A DNA stretch of 45,973 nt from Syntrophales bacterium (GCA_023229765.1 JALNYO010000029.1:1-45973); one strand, 5' to 3'. Shown: positions 24,390 through 33,314, counted from the first letter of the stretch. Numbers and translations are program-made. Notes: generated from the letters alone by a model not told the origin.

Positions 24390-26774
24390 TTATTCCCTCG
24401 TTTTCAATACTTCGACAAGATCGAGCGTGTCTAACCGGCGGCGGACGATCAGCCCCGAAAAGGAGGCCGATATCAGCACGACGGCGGCGGCCAGTGCGTA
24501 TGTATGCATTTCTATTATCAGTGGAACGCGAAACAGATCGGAGGCGAGCGCCCCGGCGATATACGCGCACAGCAGGCGCCCGGCGATAAAGCCCAGTGGC
24601 AGGGCGGCAAGCGTGAGCAGCCCCAGCTCGCCCAGCAGGATATACGATATCTCCCCGCGTGTGTATCCCAGCACCCTGAGACTTGCAAGTTCCCGGCTTC
24701 GTTCTGAAAATGCTATCCTGGCACTGTTATATACAACGCCGAAGGCGATCGAGCAGGCCATCAGCGTCGCAATGAACGTGAAAAAGAGCATACCCCGTGC
24801 CTGCACATCGTGGAAATTTCGGATCTCATTACGTCTAATAACAATCCCGCTCACCCTCGGCATCTCGGTGAAAGTCCGAAACAGAGCCTCGTTCTGCAGG
24901 GAGTCGGTCAGCAGATACGCGCCGGAAAGCGCGTTTCCCTCCCGCAGCAACCGGTTGAGGGCGCCTGTATCCATGTATCCCAGCACGCCGAGAAAAAGCT
25001 TGGCCGTGCCGACGACCTGAATCCGGCGTACCGGTTTTGCCCCTTCGAGAATCTCGACGGTCAGCAGATCGCCGGTCCGGATGTTGAGCATTCTGGCCAG
25101 ATAGTCATTGATAACAATGCCTTCGGGAGGAATCGCCACCCGCTGCAGATTCGTGTCCAAAAGCAGATGCAGGCGGCTTCCCGGCTCGATCCCGTAGATT
25201 GCCGTCCGGTAGCTTTTATGGCCGGAGACGAACCGCGCCGGAACCCGGCGGAAGCCCTCGGCATTCCGCACGCCCGGCAGATTCTTCAGCTCGTACAAGG
25301 CTTTAAGGGAGGATGGCTCGACAAAGCTTATCCGCATATCCTCCTTCTGCGAGCGGACAAACTGGACATCAACTATGAAGTTCACGGAATCCTTGAAGAA
25401 ACCGCTGGCGATCATCGTTGCGCAGGCAACGGCGATCCCGATTATCGAAAGCAGGGTTCTTACCGGTTTGCGGGAGAGGTTCCGCAGAATCATCCGGGAG
25501 GGCTGAGAAAGCATGCGGCCGAGTAGCGCCTTTTCGAGAAATGTCACCCGATAGCGGGCGGGCGGCTCGGGCCGCATCGCCTCGGCGGGGGGCTGCCGGG
25601 CCGCCCGGGCCAGGGAAAAGAGCGTGCCGGCCAGGGCGGCAAGGATGCTGATCAAGAGCGCCTCAATGACGACATGGGGATATAAGGTATAGATAAGCAT
25701 GGGGAAACGGTAAACGGCCATGTAGATGTCTCCCAGCATTCGGCCGAACCAGATTCCGGCCGCCACGCCTCCGCAGAGACCGGGCAGGATGATCAGAACG
25801 ACCAGCTTCGCGTAATGGAAGCCGATGGCGGCGTTCGTGTAGCCAAACGCCTTCAGGATGCCGATCTGCTCGCGCTGCATGTTGATCGTCCGGCTCATGA
25901 CGACATTCAAGAGAAAGGCGGCGACGAAGATGAAGATCGTCGGAAAGATCCGGGCGCTCTGCCGGAGCTGCTGAAACTCGCCCGTGAGCAGCCGGTGGGA
26001 GATCTGATCCTTGCGGGGATAGGCGCCCAGTCCCCCGGAGGAATCGACAACCGAGTCGAGCGCGGCGATAACATCGCTGGGGCGGGCGTTCCTCGACAAG
26101 GTCAGGACGACGTCGTTGAAGGCGCCGTCCATGTCGTACGATTGGGCAAGGGCCTTGCGTCCCAGCCAGAGCACCCCGTAACGCTTAAAATCGGGGCTGG
26201 TCGCGTCCGGACGCATCAGCAGCACGAACTCCGGGGAAAGGGCGATGCCGACAATCGCCAGCTCCTTGCGCTTGCCGTTGATGATCGCCGCGAAACGGTC
26301 GCCGGGCTCAAAACGGTGGGCGAGGGCGAAGCTCTCGTTGATTACGACCTCATTGTCCCGGGTCGGATCGGCCAGTCTGCCCTGTCTCAAGTAGAGGCGG
26401 TTCAAGAGCGGTTCGCCCTCCTCCGGCAGCGACACGAGCCGCGCCGTCACCGGCTCGGCAAAACCGGCGATGTCAAGTTTGGCGTAGCCGCAGACCCTTG
26501 TTTCGACAAGGGATACGCCGGGAATCTCGGCGATTTTTTGCTTCAGGCTCTCCGGCGCCCGCTTCAGCGAAACGAAGACGTCGGCAAAGCGGTAGTTGCG
26601 GTAGAAAGCGTCCCTGGTAAGAGAAAGCGAATCGATCGTGCTGATGAACATGATGAAGGTCGCCAGGCCGCTTACCACCACGAGGGTGATCGCGAAGACC
26701 TGCCCCTTGAGGTGCAGGATATCCCGGAATATTTTTCGATCGAGCGACTTCACGCACTCACCACTGAAGTTCAC
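24390..26774 (-). CDS. ABC transporter permease with two FtsX domains
   Basis: This 794-residue inner-membrane protein has one helix near 26-46, then a large extracytoplasmic domain to about 275. A helical FtsX block (FIFVAAFLLNVVMS, VVLIILPGLCGGVAAGIWFG, ALLISILAALAGTLFSL) lies at about 280-395. A second helix sits near 445-465, followed by a second soluble domain, and the last FtsX block (FFTFIATLMACSIAFGVVY to the end) covers about 650-790. This duplicated layout fits LolCE/DevC-like mechanotransmission exporters. GTG 26774 overlaps the ATPase gene; GTG 26753 is an alternative. It is in one operon with the ATPase and adaptor. Confidence 0.85.
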   Translation of the reverse strand: MNFSGECVKSLDRKIFRDILHLKGQVFAITLVVVSGLATFIMFISTIDSLSLTRDAFYRNYRFADVFVSLKRAPESLKQKIAEIPGVSLVETRVCGYAKLDIAGFAEPVTARLVSLPEEGEPLLNRLYLRQGRLADPTRDNEVVINESFALAHRFEPGDRFAAIINGKRKELAIVGIALSPEFVLLMRPDATSPDFKRYGVLWLGRKALAQSYDMDGAFNDVVLTLSRNARPSDVIAALDSVVDSSGGLGAYPRKDQISHRLLTGEFQQLRQSARIFPTIFIFVAAFLLNVVMSRTINMQREQIGILKAFGYTNAAIGFHYAKLVVLIILPGLCGGVAAGIWFGRMLGDIYMAVYRFPMLIYTLYPHVVIEALLISILAALAGTLFSLARAARQPPAEAMRPEPPARYRVTFLEKALLGRMLSQPSRMILRNLSRKPVRTLLSIIGIAVACATMIASGFFKDSVNFIVDVQFVRSQKEDMRISFVEPSSLKALYELKNLPGVRNAEGFRRVPARFVSGHKSYRTAIYGIEPGSRLHLLLDTNLQRVAIPPEGIVINDYLARMLNIRTGDLLTVEILEGAKPVRRIQVVGTAKLFLGVLGYMDTGALNRLLREGNALSGAYLLTDSLQNEALFRTFTEMPRVSGIVIRRNEIRNFHDVQARGMLFFTFIATLMACSIAFGVVYNSARIAFSERSRELASLRVLGYTRGEISYILLGELGLLTLAALPLGFIAGRLLCAYIAGALASDLFRVPLIIEMHTYALAAAVVLISASFSGLIVRRRLDTLDLVEVLKTRE

Positions 26775-27465
26775 TTGACGATTTTTTCACCTTGTTTTCC
26801 GCGATTTCCGTGATGAGGCCGTTGCTTAAATGGATGACCCGGTCCGCCATCCCGGCGATGTCGGCGTTGTGGGTGATGATAACGGTCGCCGTGCCGAGCT
26901 CCCGGTTGATTCTTTCAAGGACCTCGAGGACGACGATTCCTGTTTGGGAATCGAGTGCGCCGGTCGGCTCGTCGCAGAGCAGCACCGCCGGATTCTTCGC
27001 AATCGCGCGGGCGATCGCGACCCGCTGCTGCTCGCCTCCGGAAAGCTGGGCGGGAAAATGGTCGAGCCGCTCGCCCAGGCCGACCAGCGTCAGCGCCTCT
27101 TCCGGCCTCATCGGGTTGTGGGCGATTTCGGTGACGACGGCAACGTTCTCCAGCGCGTTCAGGCTTGGGATCAGGTTGTAAAATTGAAAAACGAACCCGA
27201 CGCTGGTGCGGCGATATTCGGTCAACTCCCGCTCGCCGGCGGACGTCAGTTCCTTTTCCCGGTAAAACACCGTCCCGCTGGTCGCCGTATCCAGGCCGCC
27301 GATGATGTTCAGCAGTGTAGATTTCCCGCTTCCCGAGGGACCGAGCAGCACCACCAGCTCCCCGGCAAATATCTCGAGATTCGCCCCTCGGAGGGCATGA
27401 ACCTCTACCTCTCCCATCAGATACACCTTGGCGAGATTTGTTACCTGAAATACCGTGTCGCTCAT
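26758..27465 (-). CDS. ABC transporter ATP-binding protein (LolD/MacB type)
   Basis: This 235-residue ATPase powers the exporter encoded downstream. The Walker A motif GPSGSGKST is at 42-50. The Q-loop region is FVFQFYNLIPSLNALENV, the ABC signature LSGGEQQRVAIARAI, Walker B AVLLCDEPTGALD, and the H-loop IITHN. These are typical of the lipoprotein-releasing and macrolide-exporter subfamily. It is the first gene of the operon and its 3' end overlaps the permease start by 17 bp. A clear ribosome site is missing before ATG 27465. Confidence 0.92.
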   Translation of the reverse strand: MSDTVFQVTNLAKVYLMGEVEVHALRGANLEIFAGELVVLLGPSGSGKSTLLNIIGGLDTATSGTVFYREKELTSAGERELTEYRRTSVGFVFQFYNLIPSLNALENVAVVTEIAHNPMRPEEALTLVGLGERLDHFPAQLSGGEQQRVAIARAIAKNPAVLLCDEPTGALDSQTGIVVLEVLERINRELGTATVIITHNADIAGMADRVIHLSNGLITEIAENKVKKSSSELQW

Positions 27466-27479
27466 CTATAGACCATTGT

Positions 27480-28100
27480 TCAGAAAATAAAAAACCCGAT
27501 AATTGTCATGATAATCCACCGAAAAAACTTGATCACCGGGTCAAGCGCCCCGATGTACAGAAGACCGATGATAATGAAAAACCCGTATGGTTCGAGGCGG
27601 GAGAGGGCGTACTGGGTCCGGTGCGACAGAAACCCCATCAGGATCTTCGAGCCGTCCAGGGGCGGGATCGGGATCAGGTTGAACGCCGCGAGCATGATGT
27701 TGATCTGCATCATGTAGTACAAAAGCAGGCCGAGCGAACTGGAAGATTCCGGGGCCAGCAGCTTGATCAGCAAGACAGCGATAAAAGCCATGATCATGTT
27801 GGCAACAATGCCTGCCGCCGCGACCATGATCAGTCCGGAGCGGGTGCGAATGTAGCCCATATTGATCGGCACCGGCCTGGCCCAGCCGAAGCCGACGAAA
27901 AGCAGCATCAGCGTGCCGATCGGCTCAAGGTGGCTCAGCGGATTCAAGGTCAGTCGGCCGGCGTTTTTTGCCGTCGGATCCCCCAGTTTCCAGGCGACCC
28001 AGCCGTGGGCCAGTTCATGAAAAATTATTGAATACAAAAGTGGAATCGCCACCAGAAAAAACGTCAGCGGATCCTTGAACAGCAGATTTATCAACCCCAT
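27480..28100 (-). CDS. M50-family site-2-type membrane metalloprotease
   Basis: This 206-residue polytopic protein has the zinc-binding H28-E29-x2-H32 in IIFHELAHGWVAWKLGD. The third ligand motif is NLIPIPPLDGSKIL, the PxxDG form. Several hydrophobic helices (AGIVANMIMAFIAVLLIKLL, FFIIIGLLYIGAL) complete the fold. These short members lack PDZ and CBS domains and are widespread in bacteria. They cleave membrane proteins within the bilayer, but the substrate is unknown here. It overlaps the upstream 63-residue gene by 10 bp, which suggests coupling. Confidence 0.85.
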   Translation of the reverse strand: MGLINLLFKDPLTFFLVAIPLLYSIIFHELAHGWVAWKLGDPTAKNAGRLTLNPLSHLEPIGTLMLLFVGFGWARPVPINMGYIRTRSGLIMVAAAGIVANMIMAFIAVLLIKLLAPESSSSLGLLLYYMMQINIMLAAFNLIPIPPLDGSKILMGFLSHRTQYALSRLEPYGFFIIIGLLYIGALDPVIKFFRWIIMTIIGFFIF

Positions 28101-28282
28101 ATATTTTTCTCCACTAAATTAGCCACACTATCCTCGTTGCCGTTGCTGAGTGCAGTTTCAACGATGGCGTCTGGGCTGAGCGACTTAAGCTCATTTTCCG
28201 GCACCCACCAGAAAAGATGCTTTACCAGGGGGACAATGTCTGTAAGTTCAGCGTTTTTCATAAGTTGAGTTATTTCTAACAT
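28091..28282 (-). CDS. Small hypothetical protein overlapping the M50 protease gene
   Basis: This is a 63-residue soluble protein. The core ELTDIVPLVKHLFWWVPENE and SPDAIVETALSNGNEDSV faintly recalls small antitoxin-like proteins in which an FWD/ID segment precedes a nucleotidyltransferase partner, but the match is weak. It overlaps the M50 gene by 10 bp. If it is real, the two are co-translated. No clear function. Confidence 0.5.
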   Translation of the reverse strand: MLEITQLMKNAELTDIVPLVKHLFWWVPENELKSLSPDAIVETALSNGNEDSVANLVEKNIWG

Positions 28283-28407
28283 TGTTCGACTGTCTCTGTC
28301 AAGGCAATGGTAAGGCCATTTCAGGCTTCAATTTTTTTAAGGGTTCGATGCGTGAAGGGTGTTTGCGATCGTATGAATAGACGGCGGCGATGCCAGCGGG
28401 TGTCCAA

Positions 28408-28698
28408 TTATCTTTCTTTCCAGCAATCAGGATCACGACGAAGATGCATGATCGCAATCACCTCGAGCTTGTCGAGACGGTCTCGAAACAAAACGCCAAA
28501 AGGAAATGTTCGCGTAAGACAGCGACGGACATCGAGTTCGACAAGAGGATAAAGCTGGGGATTAATTACAATGCGGTTGAGGGAATCCTGCACAGCAGCA
28601 AGGAAACGTCTGCCGAGATTCCGCTGCCGAGTCTCGTAATAAGCAGCCGCTTCGATCATCTCGGCTTCAGCGTCAGCTTGAAATACAACAGTCCTCAT
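28408..28698 (-). CDS. ParE/RelE-superfamily toxin
   Basis: This 96-residue protein starts MRTVVFQADAEAEMIEAAAYY. It continues with FLAAVQDSLNRIVINPQLYP, RRCLTRTFPFGVLFR and VIAIMHLRRDPDCW, the alpha-hairpin and beta-sheet pattern of ParE toxins. The final HLRRDPxxW is characteristic. Its ATG overlaps the TGA of the antitoxin gene by 4 bp (28695-28698), so translation is coupled. The target (gyrase or ribosome-bound mRNA) is not decided by sequence. Confidence 0.85.
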   Translation of the reverse strand: MRTVVFQADAEAEMIEAAAYYETRQRNLGRRFLAAVQDSLNRIVINPQLYPLVELDVRRCLTRTFPFGVLFRDRLDKLEVIAIMHLRRDPDCWKER

Positions 28699-28925
28699 GT
28701 CAGCGATGCATAGGCATTTTTGAACACCTCTTCGGCATTGCGCAGAGTCTCTACGGAATTGTCGATCTCGGCACAACGTCGGTGGATTTCTTCTTTCCAT
28801 TTTACCGACAAGGGGGTGTCTGCCGACTCATCGAGGCTCTCTATCAGCTTTTCCGCCACGAACGCCCGGAGCACGGGGGGAAGCGCCATTGCATCAGTTA
28901 CAATTTTGTCTGCAGTAAGACTCAT
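28695..28925 (-). CDS. Addiction-module antitoxin (TIGR02574/Unstab_antitox type)
   Basis: This is a 76-residue partner of the ParE-like toxin. MALPPVLRAFVAEKLIESLD is the conserved N-terminal helix pair. WKEEIHRRCAEIDNSVETL and the acidic tail with EEVFKNAY complete the small unstable antitoxin family. It precedes and overlaps the toxin gene by 4 bp, the usual order. Autorepression is the family norm; an operator would lie in the AT-rich spacer at 28926-29100. Confidence 0.85.
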   Translation of the reverse strand: MSLTADKIVTDAMALPPVLRAFVAEKLIESLDESADTPLSVKWKEEIHRRCAEIDNSVETLRNAEEVFKNAYASLT

Positions 28926-29260
28926 ATCGCCACCGTACCTCTTCTTTCCCAGATATCGATCTGCTTTCTTGCGCTTTCTTGCGGTTGCAAAAATAATATA
29001 CTGATCTGGCTTCCCCTAACTTCCCTTCGATCGTACTGTAATTTGCGAAAAATGAAAAGAGAAAAATATTACAGGAAACAAATACATTAAGAGAGTCGGC
29101 ATCGCAAAACCTGACAGTGACATAAGTCGGATATGATCGCTGTCGCCGACCTACGGGACAGGCGGGAAGGGGGCGTCTCGCCATCGCAATTCGATGGCGG
29201 GGCGGGCCCTTAAATTATTCCCTCTGCGCTGAATTAATTGACCAAAAATCGTTTACGCGA
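28926..29260. other. Intergenic region with one strong hairpin
   Basis: No gene is evident in this 335-bp spacer. CGCCATCG (29179-29186) and CGATGGCG (29192-29199) form a perfect 8-bp hairpin with a CAATT loop, flanked by C/G-rich sequence but with no clear T-run. The left part is AT-rich and is the likely promoter region of the toxin-antitoxin pair. Confidence 0.5.
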
Positions 29261-29707
29261 TCATTTTGCTTGTTTGAGCCTCTCAATATCAGCAATGATC
29301 CGTTGGGTAATTTCCGCCATCTTCGCCTGATCAAAATCGGGGCCCGGCTTCTTTTCGAGTTTAAAATCCTCATCCAGCGCATAGCTCAAATCAACCTTAA
29401 CGCCGACCTTCTCCAGTGCCTTCTTTATGCAGCGGGCTTCGCATCCGTCGATGACAACCTGATAGTCGTCGTACAGCAAAACCTGGCTCGGCCCTTCAAT
29501 TTCCGGGAAAAGGGCCAAGGGGCAACGCATAAAGGCATCAGGAATGGCCTTGACGACATCCCTGGGAATAAATCCGCTCATTTGCCCCAGGTTGGAGCTC
29601 CCAAAACAGCCATTTACTCCAATTGTTTTGCCGAATTGCGCATGCTGAGTCGTGATAGTTTTCTTGGCCATCTCCATTTTGATTTCCTGAACCGGTATCT
29701 TTTCCAT
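29261..29707 (-). CDS. DGC-domain protein (putative metal-binding)
   Basis: This is a 148-residue soluble protein. VIDGCEARCIKKALEKVGV at about 85-103 contains the Asp-Gly-Cys motif that names the family. Other possible ligands are C34 in GVNGCFGSSN and C62 in MRCPLALFPEIEG. The Cys pattern C34, C62, C89, C93 suggests metal or redox chemistry. GAGGAGA lies before ATG 29707. The gene stands alone between the toxin-antitoxin pair and the ThyX-like gene. The family's biochemical role is not established to my knowledge. Confidence 0.7.
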   Translation of the reverse strand: MEKIPVQEIKMEMAKKTITTQHAQFGKTIGVNGCFGSSNLGQMSGFIPRDVVKAIPDAFMRCPLALFPEIEGPSQVLLYDDYQVVIDGCEARCIKKALEKVGVKVDLSYALDEDFKLEKKPGPDFDQAKMAEITQRIIADIERLKQAK

Positions 29708-30186
29708 TTTACAATCTCCTCAAATAAATAATCCAAGGCTGCATACCCCTCAGCTTCAACCGCAGCCTCCGCGGTTGAAGCAAAGCTTCCCTGGTTCGCC
29801 TGCCGCAAGCCCGGCAATGCCTACCAGGTTGAGCCTTCCCGTTTTATCTGACTCAAATCGTTCAGCACGAAAGGTGCTTATATACCTATTCTTATATATT
29901 GCAATATAAATATATAAGAATTTAATAAACATTTAATATAGCATAGTTAATAGTATTATATATGCCTTTATTGGACTTTATACGTAAATGGCAGGGGTCA
30001 GATTCATCCTTTAATGCAAGACGACGCGTCAAAAATTGCGAGGCGGCCGCCGGAAGAGCGACGGGGGAGGCGCGGTTTCGGCTGCTGATGAATAGAGCGG
30101 GCAGCAGGGCAATAATTTCTTGCCGCTTGCCTTGGGGGATGGTAAGGTACGCCAACTTTTCAAATGAAATTTGGGAGCAGTCAAAA
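29708..30186. other. Regulatory/repeat spacer before the ThyX-like gene
   Basis: From about 29850 to 29960 the sequence is strongly AT-rich with TATATAA-like runs and is a good promoter candidate for either direction. At about 29993 lies GGCAGGGGTCAGATTCATCC, a phrase typical of REP-like elements of RAYT transposases. An open frame from 29962 runs in frame into the ThyX-like gene, but the family match starts only at 30187, so I leave it out. Confidence 0.5.
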
Positions 30187-31671
30187 GTGAAGATTCTTCT
30201 TGCCGGACACAATATAGACCGTGATATCATAAATGAGTTTCAATACTTGCAGCCGGAACGCCGGGATCTGACGCCGGAGACGATCGCCGCCGCCTATGCG
30301 CGGATCAGCCGCAATCCGGCGCCGGTGAACGAGTTGCGGGCAAGCGCGCGGGGCGAGGTGGAAAAGGCCCGCCTCTCCAATAAAAATATTGTCTTTGCAA
30401 TGGGGCACAGCTCCATCGCCGAGCACGCCGTCTTCAACATCGACATTATCGGCGTGTCCAGGCTGCTTGTCGAGGAAATAGAGCGATCGCGGCTTGTCTC
30501 CTATACGGAAAAATCGCAGCGTTATGTGCTGCTCGCCGATGATTTCGTCATTCCGGATGAGGTTCGTGGCGCCGGATTGGAGGAGATTTTTGTTGCCGCC
30601 ATCCGCCGGCAGAACGTCTTTTACCATGAACTATATGGGCAGCTCAGACCGTATGTATTTGAAAAAAATAAAGAACTTGCCGCGGATCCGGCGAATGTCG
30701 CTTTGCTGGAGGGCTGGGCCAAGGAGGATGCCCGCTACTGTCTGGCGCTTGCGACCGAGGCGCAACTGGGGATGACGATCAACGCCCGGAATGCCGAACT
30801 GATGATCCGCCGCCTTGCCGCCTCGCCCCTCGCCGAGGCGAGAAGGTTCAGCGGCATGCTTTACGAGGCGGTAAGCGGCATCGCCCCGTCGCTTGTCCGC
30901 TACACCAGCCCCACCCCCTACGACCGCGAAAGGGCGGAGGTCTTGCGCGCGGAGGCGTCGCGGCTGGCCGACAAAATATCCGACTATGCTGGAAGGATGG
31001 ATGACAGCGAGGCGCAGAGCGTCGTCCGCCTGCTGTCTTTTGACCCCCGGGGAGACGACAAAATCGCGTCGGCGCTGTTGATGTCCGCTTCCAACCTCTC
31101 TTTTGCGGAGTGTTCCCGCATCGTCGAGCGGATGACCTTAAGCGAAAAGGAGGGTCTTTTCAAAACGGCGCTTCAGGAAATGAGGGCCCACGACGCCGCA
31201 CCCCGGGAGTTTGAGCACGCGTCTTTGACGTTTGAACTTGTCGTCAGCGCTTCCTGCTATGCTCAGTTGAAGCGCCACAGAATGGCGACGCTTTCTGTCC
31301 AGGGGTATAACCCGGCGCTCGGGGTGACGATTCCCCCGGCCGTGACGGCAATCGGCAGGGAGGCTGACTTGCGCAAGCTGTGTCTCGAAGCGGAAAAGGT
31401 TGCCCGGAAGATAGCGGAAACGGGCCCGACTGCCGCCGCCTATCTCCTGACGAATGCCCACCGCCGCCGGGTTATCATGACTGTAAACGCCCGGGAGCTT
31501 TACCATATTGCCCGTGTTCGCGCTGATCGTCACGCCCAGTGGGATGTCCGCCAGATGGCGGCAAGAATAGTAAATCTCGGGAAAGAGGCGCTGCCGCTTG
31601 CCTCGCTGCTTGCCGGCGGCAAGGATGAATTTGCCGCTATCTATGCGGACGTATTCGGCAAGGGGGGATGA
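30187..31671 (+). CDS. Double-length ThyX-like (FAD-dependent thymidylate synthase family) protein
   Basis: This 494-residue protein has two ThyX-like halves; single ThyX is about 220-250. The first half has MGHSSIAEHAVFNI (72-85) and RSRLVSYTEKSQRY (100-113), matching the RHRxxSxNxxSxR signature with His to Ser and Asn to Thr. The second half has KRHRMATLSVQGYNP (362-376), keeping RHR but losing the Ser/Arg part, and the ending NARELYHIARVRADRHAQWDVR. It may methylate dUMP using FAD and methylene-tetrahydrofolate, with the active site shared between halves, but that is inference. GTG 30187 is chosen: the fold begins with VKILLAGHNIDRD and GGGAG lies upstream. Confidence 0.78.
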   Translation: MKILLAGHNIDRDIINEFQYLQPERRDLTPETIAAAYARISRNPAPVNELRASARGEVEKARLSNKNIVFAMGHSSIAEHAVFNIDIIGVSRLLVEEIERSRLVSYTEKSQRYVLLADDFVIPDEVRGAGLEEIFVAAIRRQNVFYHELYGQLRPYVFEKNKELAADPANVALLEGWAKEDARYCLALATEAQLGMTINARNAELMIRRLAASPLAEARRFSGMLYEAVSGIAPSLVRYTSPTPYDRERAEVLRAEASRLADKISDYAGRMDDSEAQSVVRLLSFDPRGDDKIASALLMSASNLSFAECSRIVERMTLSEKEGLFKTALQEMRAHDAAPREFEHASLTFELVVSASCYAQLKRHRMATLSVQGYNPALGVTIPPAVTAIGREADLRKLCLEAEKVARKIAETGPTAAAYLLTNAHRRRVIMTVNARELYHIARVRADRHAQWDVRQMAARIVNLGKEALPLASLLAGGKDEFAAIYADVFGKGG

Positions 31672-31755
31672 GGACGGGCGGGCTGCTCATTGTTCAAGTT
31701 GTAATTGGGGCTCACTTCTGCTAAACACGTCCGGGATTGCGGATGATCTCGTTTG

Positions 31756-31811
31756 TATGAAAATCCCCCCATCCCCCCTTTGCCAAAGGGGGGTAAGGGG
31801 GGATTTTCATA
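31756..31811. repeat. 56-bp near-perfect hairpin element
   Basis: TATGAAAATCCCCCC and GGGGGGATTTTCATA form the outer arms, and CCCCCCTTTG with CAAAGGGGGG the inner arms. Only a few bases are unpaired. It lies between the ThyX-like and carboxyltransferase genes. It resembles a dispersed mobile palindrome and could also stop transcription, although the T-rich tail is poor. Confidence 0.75.
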
Positions 31812-31873
31812 CTTCGTTGTGCCCGACACGGGCATGGGGGTTTTTATAAAAATGAGGGTAAAGGAGAATAGAG

Positions 31874-33313
31874 ATGATTGATATTATGAAGGATGGACCT
31901 GTTAATCCTGTGAAGATACAGGACAATACATTTCGCGATGGGCACCAGTCCATCTATGCGACGCGGATGCGGACGGAAGACATGCTGCCCATTGCCGAAC
32001 AGATGGATGAAGCCGGTTTCTGGGCGATGGAGGTGTGGGGAGGCGCCACGTTTGACACAATGCACCGTTTCCTTGGCGAAGATCCTTGGGAGAGGCCGAA
32101 AATCCTCAAAAAATACATAAAAAAGACACCGTTTTCAATGCTGCTGCGGGGGCAGAATCTTGTCGGGTACCGCAATTACGCCGACGACGTGGCCCGGCTC
32201 TTTGTCGATAAGGCCTGCGATGTGGGAATTGACGTGTTCCGCGTTTTCGACGCCCTCAACGACTTGCGCAACTTTGAGACGGTGGTCGAGCGGATCAAGG
32301 CGAACGGCAAGCATTTCGAGGGGGCGATTTCCTATTCCCTGACGGAGCGTCATCTCGGCGGCCCGGTTTTCAACATGGAGTATTATGTCGAGCTCGCCAA
32401 AAAACTGGAGGCGATGGGGGCGGACAGCGTCTGCATCAAGGACATGGCCGGGATCATCTCGCCTTACGATATCTACGATCTGATCACGGAGATGAAGAAG
32501 GTCGTCAAGGTCCCCCTGCACCTGCATACCCACTACACAAGCGGGATGGCGTCGATGGCCTATATCAAGGCGATCGAGGCCGGCGTGGACATTGTCGATA
32601 CCTGCCTTGCCCCCTACGCGCTGCGCACCTCGATGCCTGCCATCGAGCCCTTGATGGTAGCTCTGCAGGGGACAAAGCGGGACACCGGCATGGATCTGCA
32701 CAAGCTGATTAAAATGGGCGACCACCTGGAGAAAATTGCCCCCAAGTATAAGCAGAATCTGGCATCGAATACGCTTTCCCTGATCGACGCCGGCGTCCTG
32801 GAACACCAGATCCCCGGCGGCATGATCTCCAATCTGGTCAGCCAGCTCCGGGAGATGAACGCCTTGGATCGCATTGGCGAGGTTTATGCCGAGATTCCGC
32901 GGACCAGAACGGAAGCGGGTACCCCGCCCCTGGTTACCCCGACCTCCCAGATTGTCGGCGTGCAGGCGGTGATGAATGTCGTGGCCGGCCGGTACAAGAT
33001 GATTAACAACCAGTTCAAGGACCTGATTTACGGTTTGTACGGAAAAACGCCGACCCCCATTGATCCCGAGGTGCAGACGATCGTTTTGAAGCGCAACAAG
33101 CGCGGTCAGACGCCGATTACCGGCCGGCCCGCCGATTATATCGAGCCGGAACTGGCAGACGCAAGGGCGAAGATCGGCGATCTGGCAAAAAATGATGAAG
33201 ATCTGCTTACTTACGCACTATACCCGGCGACCGGCGAGCAGTTTCTGAAATGGAAATACGGGATAGAACCGATGCCGGACAGCGTCAAGCCCGCCCCCAC
33301 GAAAGAAAAATAA
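31874..33313 (+). CDS. Carboxyltransferase subunit (OadA / pyruvate carboxylase subunit B type) without biotin domain
   Basis: This 479-residue TIM-barrel protein of the DRE-TIM family has VKIQDNTFRDGHQSIYATR as the opening metal/substrate motif. VFRVFDALNDLRN, CIKDMAG (with the lysine carboxylated in the family) and LHLHTHYTSGM (metal-binding His) follow, then a PYC_OADA domain. It transfers a carboxyl group between biotin and oxaloacetate/pyruvate or methylmalonyl-CoA. The C-terminus stops after about 479 residues with no MKM biotin site, so the biotin carrier must be a separate protein. AAGGAG lies 8 nt before the ATG. Which acceptor it uses is unresolved. Confidence 0.85.
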   Translation: MIDIMKDGPVNPVKIQDNTFRDGHQSIYATRMRTEDMLPIAEQMDEAGFWAMEVWGGATFDTMHRFLGEDPWERPKILKKYIKKTPFSMLLRGQNLVGYRNYADDVARLFVDKACDVGIDVFRVFDALNDLRNFETVVERIKANGKHFEGAISYSLTERHLGGPVFNMEYYVELAKKLEAMGADSVCIKDMAGIISPYDIYDLITEMKKVVKVPLHLHTHYTSGMASMAYIKAIEAGVDIVDTCLAPYALRTSMPAIEPLMVALQGTKRDTGMDLHKLIKMGDHLEKIAPKYKQNLASNTLSLIDAGVLEHQIPGGMISNLVSQLREMNALDRIGEVYAEIPRTRTEAGTPPLVTPTSQIVGVQAVMNVVAGRYKMINNQFKDLIYGLYGKTPTPIDPEVQTIVLKRNKRGQTPITGRPADYIEPELADARAKIGDLAKNDEDLLTYALYPATGEQFLKWKYGIEPMPDSVKPAPTKEK

Positions 33314-33314
33314 T

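Noticed and set aside
28305..28400. A possible orphan C-terminal coding fragment on the minus strand downstream of the toxin gene
   Set aside because: One frame reads smoothly (WTPAGIAAVYSYDRKHPSRI), but it has no start and no family I can name.
29962..30186. A 75-residue N-terminal extension of the ThyX-like protein
   Set aside because: It contains REP-like sequence, shows no similarity to the family, and GTG 30187 with an upstream GGGAG starts exactly at the conserved VKILLAGHN.
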